Under the pieces are notes generated by a model. The model worked only from the letters and a program-made list of their open reading frames with translations. It searched no databases and was not told the origin of the DNA. This document shows positions 35,887 to 45,521 of a DNA stretch of 64,000 nucleotides, piece after piece (position 1 is the first letter of the stretch; each line of letters starts with the position of its first letter). The position numbers were made by a program, and so were the translations under genes. Origin of the DNA: Alcaligenaceae bacterium (GTDB lineage: Bacteria > Pseudomonadota > Gammaproteobacteria > Burkholderiales > Burkholderiaceae_B); assembly GCA_013416395.1 (NCBI GenBank), contig JACCEP010000005.1, positions 124,001 through 188,000 of the forward strand, given 5' to 3'.

Positions 35887-36615
35887 ATGTCCCGCCACGA
35901 CGATGACTTCGAAACGCTCGCCAACAAACCCGCCCGACAGGGCGGCGTAAAGGGCGAGCGGGCCCGGGCTGCATCAGGTTCGGCGCGGGCCGATGCCGTC
36001 GGCCCCAGTGCCGGCGCTGTCGTTGATAATTCAGCACATGGCTCGGCTGGTCAGGTTTCACGCTCAACCAGTCGTTACGATACCGAGCACGATCAGCCTG
36101 ATGATGAAGCCTCGGTTTATACACGCACGTCCACTCAGCGCAGTAGCCGCCAAGCGTCGCGCTCAAGCAGAGCGGGCCCCAGCTTAAAGGCCAGGGCTAT
36201 CGGCTATTTGTCACGCCGTGAGCATTCGCGCACAGAGCTGCAGCGCAAGTTATTGCCTTATGCTGAAGAGCCTGAATCGCTCGAGGCTTTGCTCAATGAT
36301 CTTGAGCGCGAAAACTGGCTTTCCGATCAGCGCTTTGCACAAAGTCTGGTAAATCGTCGTGCCGAGCGACAAGGCACACAGCGCATAGTGCAAGAGCTGC
36401 GCCAGCATGGCCTGCCTGATGATGCAGTCAGCCGTATCGGCGAGCAACTGCGCCAAACCGAGCTAGAGCGCGCTCAGGCCGTATGGCAAAAAAAATTCGA
36501 TCAGCTGCCTGCCGATTCCAAAGAGTACGCACGGCAGTTTCGTTTTCTAGGCTCGCGCGGGTTCGATCCCGAGACCATACGCCGTATTCTGGGTGACATA
36601 CCCTACGGCCCGTAG
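35887..36615 (+). CDS. recX: Recombination regulator RecX with long N-terminal extension
   Basis: The last 145 residues are RecX: LKARAIGYLSRREHSRTELQ, LERENWLSDQRFAQSLVNRR, a third three-helix repeat with FLGSRGFDPETIRRIL. RecX binds in the RecA filament groove and limits its activity. About 97 residues precede this domain, rich in Ser, Ala, Arg and Asp and without hydrophobic core (SRSTSRYDTEHDQPDDEAS), so probably disordered. Ordinary RecX is about 150-170 residues. It lies 24 bases after recA, so the pair is likely co-transcribed under the SOS promoter. A later internal start cannot be excluded. Confidence 0.92.
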   Translation: MSRHDDDFETLANKPARQGGVKGERARAASGSARADAVGPSAGAVVDNSAHGSAGQVSRSTSRYDTEHDQPDDEASVYTRTSTQRSSRQASRSSRAGPSLKARAIGYLSRREHSRTELQRKLLPYAEEPESLEALLNDLERENWLSDQRFAQSLVNRRAERQGTQRIVQELRQHGLPDDAVSRIGEQLRQTELERAQAVWQKKFDQLPADSKEYARQFRFLGSRGFDPETIRRILGDIPYGP

Positions 36616-36634
36616 CAGTCTCTTGTGCAGCGTG

Positions 36635-37564
36635 TTATTGCGTGCTTTTAATGCCAGACAAGGTCTTAAAACACGTATCACGCGCCTGCGTTAAAAAAGC
36701 ACGCACGTAGTCTGCGTCCATGTCTTCGGTGCGTATTGCCGCATAAAGCGTACGCCATACTCCATGCTCACCCAAATGGCAGATGCGCAGCCAGCCCTGA
36801 TTTAAGTATTCAGTCAGTGCCCAATTTGGCAGGGCGGCCACACCGCGCTGGCTGGCAATAAGCTGCGCAATCACAGGCGTTAGTTCAGCCTTGCGTATTG
36901 CGGCGGGCTCGACGTCTGCAGGTTCCAGAAATGCGGTAAAGACATCAAGTCGTTCCCGTTCGACCGGGTAGGTAATTAATACCTGATCCGCCAGTTGCTG
37001 AGGCTCAATATATTTGTATTGCGACAGCGGGTTGGCCGCCGCTACGGCAAGCACCAGTTCATATTTGAACAGTGGCACATATTCAACTGCAGGATTAATT
37101 TGCGGGTCTGACGTAATGACCACGTCTAGGTCGCCCCGAACCAAGGCAGGCAAGGGCGCAAAGGAAAACGCCGCCGATAGATCCAGCTCGACGTCGGGCC
37201 AGCCCAGCCGGAAGGCGTCGAGTGCCGGCATAAGCCACTGAAAGCAAGAGTGGCACTCTATGGCCAGGTGCAACCTGCCTGTGCGCCCAGCAGCAAGGCG
37301 TTGCAGTTCGCGCTCAGTGGCTTTGATTCGCGGCAGCACGTCGTCTGCCAGCGCCAGTACACGCAGACCCGCAGTGGTCAGGCGAGCGGGGCGCGTGCGT
37401 CGGTTTAACAACGGAGTTTTAAGCCTTACTTCCAGGTCACGCAGTTGGTGAGACAGTGCCGACTGAGTGACATGCAGTCTTTCGGCCGCCTCTTGCAGGC
37501 TGCCTGCGTCGCGTATGGCACTTAGTGTTTCGAGGTGGCGGACTTCAAGCATGGAAGACGCCAC
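36635..37564 (-). CDS. metR: LysR-type regulator of methionine synthesis, MetR
   Basis: A 309-residue LysR protein. The DNA-binding domain is LEVRHLETLSAIRDAGSLQE through LHVTQSALSHQLRDLEVRLK (residues 4-50), and the effector domain follows with QRGVAALPNWALTEYL near the end. It is divergent from metE, with 180 bases between, the arrangement of E. coli metR-metE. MetR activates metE with homocysteine as co-activator. Two near-consensus MetR boxes lie in the shared intergenic region. Confidence 0.93.
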   Translation of the reverse strand: MASSMLEVRHLETLSAIRDAGSLQEAAERLHVTQSALSHQLRDLEVRLKTPLLNRRTRPARLTTAGLRVLALADDVLPRIKATERELQRLAAGRTGRLHLAIECHSCFQWLMPALDAFRLGWPDVELDLSAAFSFAPLPALVRGDLDVVITSDPQINPAVEYVPLFKYELVLAVAAANPLSQYKYIEPQQLADQVLITYPVERERLDVFTAFLEPADVEPAAIRKAELTPVIAQLIASQRGVAALPNWALTEYLNQGWLRICHLGEHGVWRTLYAAIRTEDMDADYVRAFLTQARDTCFKTLSGIKSTQ

Positions 37565-37641
37565 TTAATGCGCCAAAGACACCCACTGCAATTGGCAGAG
37601 TGAGCCGGCTATGCTTTCTTTGGCCTGATCTAGCATTAATA

Positions 37642-37654
37642 TGAGTAAAATTCA
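37642..37654. promoter_or_regulatory. MetR-box candidate 1
   Basis: TGAGTAAAATTCA matches the MetR consensus TGAA-N5-TTCA with one mismatch. It is in the metR-metE intergenic region, about 90 bases before metE. Confidence 0.55.
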
Positions 37655-37672
37655 TTTTATACATGGTGTATT

Positions 37673-37685
37673 TGATTTTGATTCA
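37673..37685. promoter_or_regulatory. MetR-box candidate 2
   Basis: TGATTTTGATTCA matches TGAA-N5-TTCA with one mismatch, 18 bases from the first box. Paired sites are usual at metE promoters. Confidence 0.55.
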
Positions 37686-37744
37686 ATAAATTATACGGGC
37701 ACAATGAATTTCTGAACAATTTATTCAATCAATGGTGGTTTAAC

Positions 37745-40039
37745 GTGACGTTTACTCATAATTTAGGTTTTCCGCGCATAGGCGTCCAACGCGAGCTCAA
37801 ACGCGGCCAAGAGGCTTACTGGGCTGGCGACATTAATCAGCAAGAACTCGAAACCGTAGGGCGTGAGTTGCGCGCGCGGCACTGGGAGGCTCAGGCCAGC
37901 AGCGGTTTGTCACTTATTCCTGTGGGTGATTTTGCCTGGTATGACCACGTGCTTGAATGGACCACGCTGTTGGGTGCCGTGCCCGCCCGCTTTGGTCAAC
38001 CTTCTGATCAGCCCGTCTCGCTTGATACGCTTTTTCGCATGGCGCGTGGCCGCGCACCGTCGGGTACACCAGCGGCCGCGTGTGAAATGACCAAATGGTT
38101 TGACACCAACTATCACTATATCGTGCCAGAGCTGGTACCCCAGCAAACCTATCGCATCGCCCGTGAGGCCTTGTTTGATCAGGTTCGTGAGGCGATCGAG
38201 TTGGGCCACCATGTCAAGCCTGTTATTCCAGGCCCCTTGACCTGGCTGTGGCTGGGCAAAGGTGATGCATTCGCGCAGGGTGCTGGCGACCCGGCCAAGC
38301 TGGCATTGCTCGACAACCTCTTGCCTGTCTATGTCGAGGTGCTCGAACGCCTGCACACGCTAGGGGTTGAGTGGGTACAGATCGACGAGCCAATTCTTGT
38401 TCAAGACTTGCCCGATGCTTGGAAGCAGGCATTTGGCCGCGTGTACCAAACGTTGTCATCAAGCGGTGTGTCGATCTTGCTGGCCACCTATTTTGAAAGC
38501 CTGCAAGATAACGTAAGTGTGCTCAAAGGCTTGCCTGTGCAAGGCGTGCACGTCGATCTCGTACGTGCTCCCCAGCAACTCGAAAGCGTGCTTGAGGTGC
38601 TTGATGCGCAGCAGGTGCTCTCGGTGGGCGTAATTGATGGCCGAAATATCTGGCGCTCAGACCTCGATGCACTTACAGAAAAACTGCGTAGCCTGGCCAG
38701 TCAGCGTGGTAACAAGCTTTGGCTGGCGCCTTCTTGTTCGCTGCTGCACGTACCTGTTGATCTTGATGCCGAGCAGGCTCTGGACGCAGAACTTAAAAGC
38801 TGGCTGTCGTTTGCCACCCAGAAGCTTGATGAACTTCGTCTGCTCGCCGCGGCCGTTTCGGGCACCGACGACCCCGCTATTGCCAAAGCGCTGCAGCAGC
38901 AGCGTGACGCTCTGCAAGCCCGTCGCTCGTCCAAACGCATTCATAATACCGTGGTGCAGCAACGCCTCGCCCAGTCAGATGCAGTGTCGCGCACTCGTGC
39001 GCCGTTTTCATCCCGCATCGTTCTTCAGAAAGAGCGGCTGGGGTTGCCCGCATTTCCGACCACAACCATAGGCTCCTTTCCGCAGACCATAGAAATTCGC
39101 AAACAGCGCCGCGACTGGAAGCAGGGCGTGTTGGGTGATGCCGCCTACGAAAAGGCCATGCGTGAAGAGATTGAGCGCGTTGTCCGTTTCCAGGAAGAAA
39201 TCGGTCTCGACATGCTGGTACACGGCGAGCCAGAGCGCAACGATATGGTCGAATACTTCGGTGAGCTGTTGGGTGGTTTCGCATTTACCCAAAATGGGTG
39301 GGTGCAGAGCTACGGTTCGCGTTGTGTAAAGCCTCCCGTCATTTTTGGTGATGTAGCGCGCCCTGCTGCCATGACGGTAGCCTGGTCGGCCTATGCGCAG
39401 TCACTTACCAAAAAGCCGGTCAAAGGCATGCTGACAGGGCCAGTAACCATATTGCAATGGTCTTTCGTGCGCGATGATCAGCCACGTGAAACCACGTGCC
39501 GCCAGCTTGCACTGGCGTTGCGAGACGAAGTCAATGACCTTGAGGCGGCGGGCATTGCCGCCATTCAGATCGACGAGCCGGCCTTCCGCGAAGGCTTGCC
39601 CTTGCGCCGTGCTGACTGGCAAACGTATCTCGACTGGGCGGTAGACTGCTTCAAGCTTTCAACCAGCGGGGTGCGCGACGACACGCAGATACACACGCAC
39701 ATGTGTTATTCCGAATTTAACGACATCATCGAGTCGATAGCGGCCATGGATGCTGACGTCATTACCATCGAGACGTCACGCTCCAACATGGAGTTGTTGC
39801 AGGCGTTTGAAGACTTCCATTACCCCAATGACATCGGCCCAGGGGTCTACGATATTCATTCGCCCAACATTCCGGCCCTTGACTGGATGGTTGATTTGAT
39901 GAAAAAGGCGGCTACAAAACTGCCTGCTGAACAGTTGTGGGTTAATCCCGATTGCGGCCTGAAAACGCGTGGTTGGGCCGAGACACGTGCCGCGTTGACA
40001 GCCATGGTGAAAGCAGCCGAAACACTGCGCTATACTTAA
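37745..40039 (+). CDS. metE: Cobalamin-independent methionine synthase MetE
   Basis: A 764-residue enzyme that moves a methyl group from methyl-tetrahydrofolate polyglutamate to homocysteine. The N-terminal half has [20 protein letters not shown]. The catalytic half begins at [20 protein letters not shown] and contains zinc ligands in [12 protein letters not shown] (His, Cys) and [11 protein letters not shown] (Cys); a conserved Glu/Asp pair is in [14 protein letters not shown]. Full family length. The start is GTG at 37745 and aligns with the family N-terminus; no ATG lies nearby. Controlled by the divergent metR. Confidence 0.97.
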   Translation: MTFTHNLGFPRIGVQRELKRGQEAYWAGDINQQELETVGRELRARHWEAQASSGLSLIPVGDFAWYDHVLEWTTLLGAVPARFGQPSDQPVSLDTLFRMARGRAPSGTPAAACEMTKWFDTNYHYIVPELVPQQTYRIAREALFDQVREAIELGHHVKPVIPGPLTWLWLGKGDAFAQGAGDPAKLALLDNLLPVYVEVLERLHTLGVEWVQIDEPILVQDLPDAWKQAFGRVYQTLSSSGVSILLATYFESLQDNVSVLKGLPVQGVHVDLVRAPQQLESVLEVLDAQQVLSVGVIDGRNIWRSDLDALTEKLRSLASQRGNKLWLAPSCSLLHVPVDLDAEQALDAELKSWLSFATQKLDELRLLAAAVSGTDDPAIAKALQQQRDALQARRSSKRIHNTVVQQRLAQSDAVSRTRAPFSSRIVLQKERLGLPAFPTTTIGSFPQTIEIRKQRRDWKQGVLGDAAYEKAMREEIERVVRFQEEIGLDMLVHGEPERNDMVEYFGELLGGFAFTQNGWVQSYGSRCVKPPVIFGDVARPAAMTVAWSAYAQSLTKKPVKGMLTGPVTILQWSFVRDDQPRETTCRQLALALRDEVNDLEAAGIAAIQIDEPAFREGLPLRRADWQTYLDWAVDCFKLSTSGVRDDTQIHTHMCYSEFNDIIESIAAMDADVITIETSRSNMELLQAFEDFHYPNDIGPGVYDIHSPNIPALDWMVDLMKKAATKLPAEQLWVNPDCGLKTRGWAETRAALTAMVKAAETLRYT

Positions 40040-40072
40040 AGGGTTTTTCGTCCTATACGTAACTACCCCTAA

Positions 40073-40648
40073 ATGCCATTGCCTCCTCCCGATACTGCGC
40101 GCGAGCCGCTACATACACGCTCTATTCGTGTGAACTCGTTCGCACGGGACGACGGCCTTTGGGATATCGAAGCCGAACTCATTGATTTCAAGGCCTACGA
40201 TTATTCCAAACACTCCGGCGCGATTCAACGCGCCGGAGTGCCTTTTCATCACATGCACTTGCGCATCACGATTGACGAGCAATTTACTATCGTCAAGGCC
40301 GTGGCCGCTTACGACGCTGCCCCCTACAATCAGAATTGCACGGCGATTACGCCCGATTATGGGCAGCTTGCCGGCATGAATCTTTTGCGCAATTTCAGAA
40401 ATGCCGTTAAAGAGCGTTTTGGGCGTGTGGCGGGCTGTACGCACTTAACCGAGTTGTCTTTTGTATTGCCAACGGTGGCTGTTCAAACTATGGCAAACCA
40501 GCGGCATCAGAAGCGCAAAGAGGTCGGTGACACCAGGCGTCCGTTTCAGCTTGAGGGGTGTCATGCGCTCAGGCTCGACGGTGAAGTTGCGCGCGAGTAC
40601 TACCCCCAGTGGTATGTCACGCCCAAGGTTAAGGCGAAATGCGTGTAG
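40073..40648 (+). CDS. DUF2889 family protein
   Basis: A 191-residue cytoplasmic protein. The pattern HTRSIRVNSFARDDGLWDIE, AELIDFKAYD, PFHHMHLRITID, the CTAITPDYGQLAGMNLLRNF segment and GCTHLTELSFVLPTVAVQTM is that of DUF2889, common in Burkholderiales and without known function. It follows metE by 33 bases and may be transcribed with it. The coding sequence contains a perfect 12-bp inverted repeat at 40211-40240. Confidence 0.85.
   Translation: MPLPPPDTAREPLHTRSIRVNSFARDDGLWDIEAELIDFKAYDYSKHSGAIQRAGVPFHHMHLRITIDEQFTIVKAVAAYDAAPYNQNCTAITPDYGQLAGMNLLRNFRNAVKERFGRVAGCTHLTELSFVLPTVAVQTMANQRHQKRKEVGDTRRPFQLEGCHALRLDGEVAREYYPQWYVTPKVKAKCV
40211..40240. repeat. Intragenic 12-bp inverted repeat
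   Basis: CACTCCGGCGCG and CGCGCCGGAGTG pair perfectly around ATTCAA, followed by CCTTTTC, inside the DUF2889 gene. It has the shape of a terminator but interrupts a coding region, so it may modulate transcription or simply reflect codon choice. Confidence 0.65.
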
Positions 40649-40724
40649 GGGCACATCCATCGGCGGGCCAGCGGGTTATGGGTTCTGGCACGTTTTTCTT
40701 TCTCTATGTTCAGACAGGTAACAA

Positions 40725-41885
40725 ATGAAAATTCACGAGTATCAAGGCAAGGAACTGCTGAAGAAATATGGCGTTACCGTGCCGCGCGGGTTTCCTGCAT
40801 TTTCCGTTGACGAAGCCGTCGCTGCCGCTGAGAAGCTGGGCGGGCCGGTTTGGGTTGTCAAGGCGCAAATTCATGCAGGTGGTCGGGGCATGGGCGGGGG
40901 CGTCAAGCTCGCCAGGTCCATTGACGAAGTTCGTCAACTGGCCTCTGACATTCTGGGCATGCAGTTAATTACCCACCAGACTGGGCCAGAAGGCCAGAAA
41001 GTCAATCGCCTGCTCGTGGAAGAAGGCGCTGACATCAAGAAAGAATACTACGTTGGCATCGTAACTGACCGTGCTTCACAGCGCGTTTGCGTCATGGCCT
41101 CCAACGAAGGTGGTATGGAAATCGAACAGGTTGCCGAAGCCACACCCGAAAAAATCCTTAAGGTTTTTGTCGACCCCAAAGCCGGCCTCACTGATAACGA
41201 AGCTGCCGAACTTGCACGTGGCATTGGTATTCCGGAAGCCTCCGTGACCAAAGCAGCTGTCGAGTTTCAGAAACTGTACAAGGTGTATTGGGATACCGAC
41301 GCTTCGCTGGCAGAAATAAACCCGTTGATACTCACAGGCTCGGGCGACATTATCGCCCTTGATGCCAAATTTAATTTTGACACCAACGCGTTGTACCGCC
41401 AGGAAGAAATCGTTGGCTACCGCGATCTGGCCGAAGAAGACCCCGCCGAGATCGAAGCCAGCAAATATGACCTGGCGTACATTCAGCTTGACGGTAACAT
41501 CGGTTGCCTGGTCAACGGTGCCGGTCTGGCCATGGCCACAATGGACACCATCAAATTGTTCGGTGGCGAGCCTGCCAACTTCCTCGACGTGGGCGGTGGC
41601 GCGACAGCTGAAAAGGTTACCGAAGCCTTTAAGATCATGCTGGGCAACGAAGGCGTCAAGGCCATTCTGGTCAATATTTTTGGCGGCATCATGCGCTGCG
41701 ACGTCATTGCTGAAGGTGTTATTGCGGCATGCAAGGCGGTCAACCTGAACGTGCCGCTGGTCGTACGCATGAAAGGCACCAATGAAGCGCTGGGCAAGAA
41801 ATTGCTAGCCGAATCAGGTCTGCCTATCATCAGCGCCGACACCATGGCCGAAGCCGCGACCAAAGTCGTTGCCGCAGCGAAATAA
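40725..41885 (+). CDS. sucC: Succinyl-CoA synthetase beta subunit
   Basis: A 386-residue ATP-grasp subunit of the TCA-cycle enzyme that converts succinyl-CoA to succinate with ATP or GTP formation. It starts [20 protein letters not shown] and has [20 protein letters not shown] (nucleotide site), [20 protein letters not shown] and [17 protein letters not shown] with the conserved GGIMRCD. The alpha subunit follows 22 bases later. Confidence 0.97.
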   Translation: MKIHEYQGKELLKKYGVTVPRGFPAFSVDEAVAAAEKLGGPVWVVKAQIHAGGRGMGGGVKLARSIDEVRQLASDILGMQLITHQTGPEGQKVNRLLVEEGADIKKEYYVGIVTDRASQRVCVMASNEGGMEIEQVAEATPEKILKVFVDPKAGLTDNEAAELARGIGIPEASVTKAAVEFQKLYKVYWDTDASLAEINPLILTGSGDIIALDAKFNFDTNALYRQEEIVGYRDLAEEDPAEIEASKYDLAYIQLDGNIGCLVNGAGLAMATMDTIKLFGGEPANFLDVGGGATAEKVTEAFKIMLGNEGVKAILVNIFGGIMRCDVIAEGVIAACKAVNLNVPLVVRMKGTNEALGKKLLAESGLPIISADTMAEAATKVVAAAK

Positions 41886-41907
41886 GAATACAGCCGAGGA
41901 TTTCTAC

Positions 41908-42789
41908 ATGTCGATTCTGATCAACAAAGACACAAAAGTCATTACCCAGGGCATTACTGGCAAGACCGGGCAGTTCCACACCCATATGTGCCGCGAGTAC
42001 GCCAACGGTGCAAACGCATTTGTTGCAGGTGTGCACCCCAAGAAAGCAGGGCAAAACTTCGAGGGCGTGCCGATTTTCGCAACCGTCAAAGAGGCCAAAG
42101 AGGCAACTGGCGCAACCGTATCGGTTATCTATGTTCCACCAGCAGGCGCTGCGGCCGCCATCTGGGAAGCCGTTGAGGCCGATCTGGATCTGGTTATCTG
42201 CATTACCGAAGGCATTCCCGTTCGCGACATGCTCGAAGTGCGTAACCGCATGCGTGACCAGAACAAGAAAACGCTGCTGCTCGGGCCTAACTGCCCCGGC
42301 CTGATCACACCAGACGAAATCAAGATCGGCATTATGCCGGGCCATATTTCCAAGAAAGGTCGCATCGGTGTAGTAAGCCGCTCAGGTACGCTTACCTACG
42401 AAGCCGTAGCGCAGCTCACCGAGCTGGGCCTGGGCCAATCCACGGCTGTCGGTATTGGTGGCGACCCCATCAACGGCCTCAAGCACATCGACATCCTCAA
42501 GATGTTTAACGATGATCCTGAAACTGACGCAGTCGTCATGATCGGTGAAATCGGTGGTCCTGATGAGGTTGAAGCTGCACGTTGGGCCAAAGACAACATG
42601 AAAAAACCTGTTGTGGGCTTTATTGCGGGCGTTACGGCGCCGGCAGGCAAACGTATGGGGCATGCAGGCGCCCTGATCTCGGGCGGCGATGATACTGCTG
42701 ATGCCAAGCTCAAAATCATGGAAGAGTGCGGTATTCGTACCACGCGTGACCCATCCGAAATGGGGAAACTGCTAAAGTCGGTACTCTGA
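41908..42789 (+). CDS. sucD: Succinyl-CoA synthetase alpha subunit
   Basis: A 293-residue CoA-binding subunit. The N-terminal Rossmann domain has TKVITQGITGKTGQFHT, and the phosphorylated histidine is in GKRMGHAGALISGG. The link IGEIGGPDEVEAARW is conserved. The start at 41908 has GAGG upstream and matches the family (MSILINKDTKV); the longer frame from 41869 overlaps sucC. Forms the heterotetramer with SucC. Confidence 0.97.
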   Translation: MSILINKDTKVITQGITGKTGQFHTHMCREYANGANAFVAGVHPKKAGQNFEGVPIFATVKEAKEATGATVSVIYVPPAGAAAAIWEAVEADLDLVICITEGIPVRDMLEVRNRMRDQNKKTLLLGPNCPGLITPDEIKIGIMPGHISKKGRIGVVSRSGTLTYEAVAQLTELGLGQSTAVGIGGDPINGLKHIDILKMFNDDPETDAVVMIGEIGGPDEVEAARWAKDNMKKPVVGFIAGVTAPAGKRMGHAGALISGGDDTADAKLKIMEECGIRTTRDPSEMGKLLKSVL

Positions 42790-42809
42790 TCACGGCATTC
42801 AGGTAACAA

Positions 42810-42831
42810 GAAAGGCCCGCAGGGGCCTTTC
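42810..42831 (+). terminator. Terminator of sucCD
   Basis: GAAAGGCCC and GGGCCTTTC pair perfectly around GCAG, followed by TCTTCGCTT. It lies 21 bases after the sucD stop. Confidence 0.75.
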
Positions 42832-42879
42832 TCTTCGCTTATATGCGCCGTTACGACGCAAACCTTCACAGGTAAGCCC

Positions 42880-43599
42880 ATGCTCGAAACCTTGCAAACG
42901 CTTCATTGGGGCGCTGTATTCCAGATCATTCTTATTGATGTGCTTCTGGGCGGCGACAATGCTGTTGTTATTGCACTGGCCTGTCGCGGGCTCGAGCACA
43001 GTAAGCGGATGCAGGGCATATTGTGGGGGACAGCAGGGGCTATCATACTGCGAGTGTTGCTGATTGCATTTGCGCTAACCCTGCTTGCCATCCCATTTCT
43101 CAAGATAGTTGGCGGCGCGCTGTTGTTGTGGATAGGCATCAAGTTGCTGGTGCCGCAAGAAGACGAGCATGGCAACATCAAGGGCGGAACCACTGTTTGG
43201 GCTGCGATCAAGACCATTATTATCGCTGACTTCATCATGAGCCTGGACAACGTTGTTGCCATTGCTGGCGCTGCACAAAGCACGCAACTCGATCACCAGA
43301 TGTACTACGTCATCTTCGGGCTTATCGTCAGCGTGCCTATCATTGTCTGGGGCAGCACACTGGTTCTCAGGCTGATCGACCGATTTCCCCTGGTCGTCAC
43401 GTTCGGTGCTGGCTTGCTGGGTTGGATAGCAGGGGGTATGCTGGTCTCAGATATTTTCATCATCCAGCAATTCGGTGAGATCACTGTACCCGCCCTGTAT
43501 GCGGCACATGTCGTCGGTGCAGTGCTCGTCATTGCCATAGGAAAATGGGTAGGGCTGCGTAAAGCGCCCACCAAGGAAAATGCAAATGGGTCTGTTTAA
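42880..43599 (+). CDS. TerC-family membrane protein
   Basis: A 239-residue protein with about seven membrane helices. The conserved acidic motifs are IILIDVLLGGDNAVVIALAC in helix 1 and IADFIMSLDNVVAIAGAAQ in the middle. Family members take part in metal-ion efflux (Mn, Ca) or load metal onto secreted enzymes; the exact role here is unknown. Unlike the TerC protein at 14185-15753 it has no CBS domains. Its 3' end overlaps the start of a 41-residue membrane peptide gene, which suggests translational coupling. Confidence 0.9.
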   Translation: MLETLQTLHWGAVFQIILIDVLLGGDNAVVIALACRGLEHSKRMQGILWGTAGAIILRVLLIAFALTLLAIPFLKIVGGALLLWIGIKLLVPQEDEHGNIKGGTTVWAAIKTIIIADFIMSLDNVVAIAGAAQSTQLDHQMYYVIFGLIVSVPIIVWGSTLVLRLIDRFPLVVTFGAGLLGWIAGGMLVSDIFIIQQFGEITVPALYAAHVVGAVLVIAIGKWVGLRKAPTKENANGSV

Positions 43600-43711
43600 A
43601 TCATCCAGCCGAAAGAAACCTTATGAATCCGGTCTTTCGCTGTTGCAAGGGCTGGGCATTCTGGCCATTATCGGTATTGTTCTTGTAGTCATTATTAACT
43701 ATTTCAGCTAG
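43586..43711 (+). CDS. 41-residue single-pass membrane protein
   Basis: The ATG at 43586 lies inside the last codons of the terC-type gene in another frame, with AAGGA 8 nt upstream. The product starts [16 protein letters not shown], a basic cytoplasmic head, followed by one hydrophobic helix ([18 protein letters not shown]). It is too short for standard gene-calling thresholds. Overlap with the TerC gene points to a partner role or small regulator of it. No family recognised. Confidence 0.65.
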   Translation: MGLFKSSSRKKPYESGLSLLQGLGILAIIGIVLVVIINYFS

Positions 43712-43718
43712 CGGGTTT

Positions 43719-44666
43719 ATGTCAGAAACACCTAAAAAGCTGGTCATCGCAACGCGTGCGAGCCGGCTCGCACTGTGGCAGGCCGAGCATGTACGTGATC
43801 GCTTGCGTGAGCTATATCCCCTTTGTGAGGTCAGCTTGCTGACCATGTCCACCCGGGGTGACCAGATTCTTGATCGAAGTCTTTCCAAAATCGGCGGCAA
43901 GGGGCTGTTTATCAAAGAGCTCGAAACTGCGCTGCTTGATGGTCGTGCCGATCTCGCCGTTCACTCGCTTAAAGATGTGCCGGTAGACATGCACAGCCCC
44001 TTTCTGCTGTCTGTCATACTTGAACGCGACGATCCGCGTGACGCCTTTGTTTCAAACCAGTTTGCAGATCTTGATGCGCTGCCATCAGGCGCTGTCGTTG
44101 GTACCTCAAGCCTGAGGCGAGAGTCTCAATTGCGCAAGCGCTACCCACATCTCGTTGTGAAGCCATTGCGGGGCAATCTTGACACGCGCTTATCCAAGCT
44201 TGATAGCGGTGACTACGCCGCCATTATTCTTGCTGCTGCTGGCCTTCGCCGACTTGGGCTGGGCGCACGCATAAAAAGCTGTCTGTCGATAGAGCAAAGC
44301 CTGCCTGCGGCAGGCCAGGGTGCTCTTGGCATTGAAGTGCTCGAATCGCACACTGATCTGCAGCGCTGGCTGGCCCCACTGGGTGATCACCCCACGACTG
44401 CCTGCTCGTTGGCTGAAAGAGCGGTGTCGCGAACGCTGGGCGGATCTTGTCAGGTTCCGCTGGCCGCATACGCGCAGCTCGACGGTGACATGCTTCATGT
44501 GCGGGCGCTCGTGGCAGAGCCTGACGGCTCGTGCGTACTTTTTTCTGAAACCCGAGGCCCGACCGATCAGGCAGAAAAATTAGGGCGCGAAGCGGCTCAA
44601 ACCTTGCTGGAGCAGGGGGCTGACAAAATATTGGCCAAGCTGCAATTGCCAGCTTCCCTCGCCTGA
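43719..44666 (+). CDS. hemC: Hydroxymethylbilane synthase (porphobilinogen deaminase)
   Basis: A 315-residue enzyme joining four porphobilinogens to hydroxymethylbilane in heme synthesis. Visible are the N-terminal [36 protein letters not shown], the [12 protein letters not shown] motif with its catalytic Asp, [11 protein letters not shown], and the dipyrromethane-binding Cys in [13 protein letters not shown]. First of hemC-hemD-hemX-hemY. Confidence 0.97.
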   Translation: MSETPKKLVIATRASRLALWQAEHVRDRLRELYPLCEVSLLTMSTRGDQILDRSLSKIGGKGLFIKELETALLDGRADLAVHSLKDVPVDMHSPFLLSVILERDDPRDAFVSNQFADLDALPSGAVVGTSSLRRESQLRKRYPHLVVKPLRGNLDTRLSKLDSGDYAAIILAAAGLRRLGLGARIKSCLSIEQSLPAAGQGALGIEVLESHTDLQRWLAPLGDHPTTACSLAERAVSRTLGGSCQVPLAAYAQLDGDMLHVRALVAEPDGSCVLFSETRGPTDQAEKLGREAAQTLLEQGADKILAKLQLPASLA

Positions 44667-44681
44667 GGCCAGTACGGCAAT

Positions 44682-45494
44682 ATGGCCGCGACCATTGACG
44701 CCAGCGTTGTTCTGACAAGGCCGCAAGATAAAAATCAGTTGCTGGCCCAACGCCTTGATGCTACAGGGCTGCAGGCGATTTGCCTGCCTGCCTTGTGCAT
44801 TTCAGACATTCTGGATCCCGGGTTTGTGGTCCCGCCGCCAACCCGCTATGATCTGGTGGTGTTTGTCAGTGGTCGCGCCGTTTCACTTTATATGCGAGCG
44901 TTGGCGCAGGCCTCGTCAGCAGTCCGGTGGCCGTCAGACACCTTGGCCGCCGCTGTGGGCCTTGCGACCGCCATGGCTGTTACCGAAACCGGTGTGGTGC
45001 CAGTTGAAAATGTGCTGTACCCAGACATCACGCAGCCGCAAGACTCAGAAAATCTCTGGTCATTGCTCAATACGCGTATAGACAGCATCGACAAGGCCTT
45101 GATAGTACGAGGCGAGCACGGGCGAGAATGGCTTGGCAGTCGGCTGGAAGAGGCGGGGGTCAAGGTGGATCGCCTGGCCGTCTACCGTCGCGAAGCGGCT
45201 GTCTGGAACAATCATCAACACGAACAATTGGCACTGGCCTTGTCTTCTGCGCGGCCTTGCGTGTTTTTGCTGACCAGCAGTGAGAGCGTTGATGCGGTTT
45301 TTGCTAATATTTGTCGCTTCGGGCTTGAACAGGCATGGCAGCGTTGCAGGTTTGTAGTAATACACGAGCGTATCGCTAGCCGCTTACAATCATTGCTCGG
45401 TGCCAGTGGTCAGGGCTCGCCGTCAATGGTAAAACTATGCCAGCCTGATGACGAGGCTATTTTTCAGGCCATCCTCCGGGCGGCATCGCCTTAA
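44682..45494 (+). CDS. hemD: Uroporphyrinogen-III synthase
   Basis: A 270-residue enzyme that closes hydroxymethylbilane into uroporphyrinogen III. Sequence conservation in this family is low. Recognition rests on ASVVLTRPQDKNQLLAQRLD at the N-terminus, the YDLVVFVSGRAVSLY segment, ALIVRGEHGREWLGSRLEEA and FLLTSSESVDAVF, and on position directly after hemC (15 bases) and before hemX. Confidence 0.92.
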   Translation: MAATIDASVVLTRPQDKNQLLAQRLDATGLQAICLPALCISDILDPGFVVPPPTRYDLVVFVSGRAVSLYMRALAQASSAVRWPSDTLAAAVGLATAMAVTETGVVPVENVLYPDITQPQDSENLWSLLNTRIDSIDKALIVRGEHGREWLGSRLEEAGVKVDRLAVYRREAAVWNNHQHEQLALALSSARPCVFLLTSSESVDAVFANICRFGLEQAWQRCRFVVIHERIASRLQSLLGASGQGSPSMVKLCQPDDEAIFQAILRAASP

Positions 45495-45521
45495 GAATCC
45501 ACCTGGGATTACAATCGCGCC

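Noticed and set aside
37700-37735. Third possible MetR box TGAA...TTCA before metE
   Set aside because: The spacer is seven bases instead of five, so it does not fit the consensus.
42790-42880. Possible manganese (yybP-ykoY) riboswitch before the TerC gene
   Set aside because: The interval is only 90 bases and mostly taken by the sucD terminator; no matching motif was seen. The leader of the other TerC gene is also too short.
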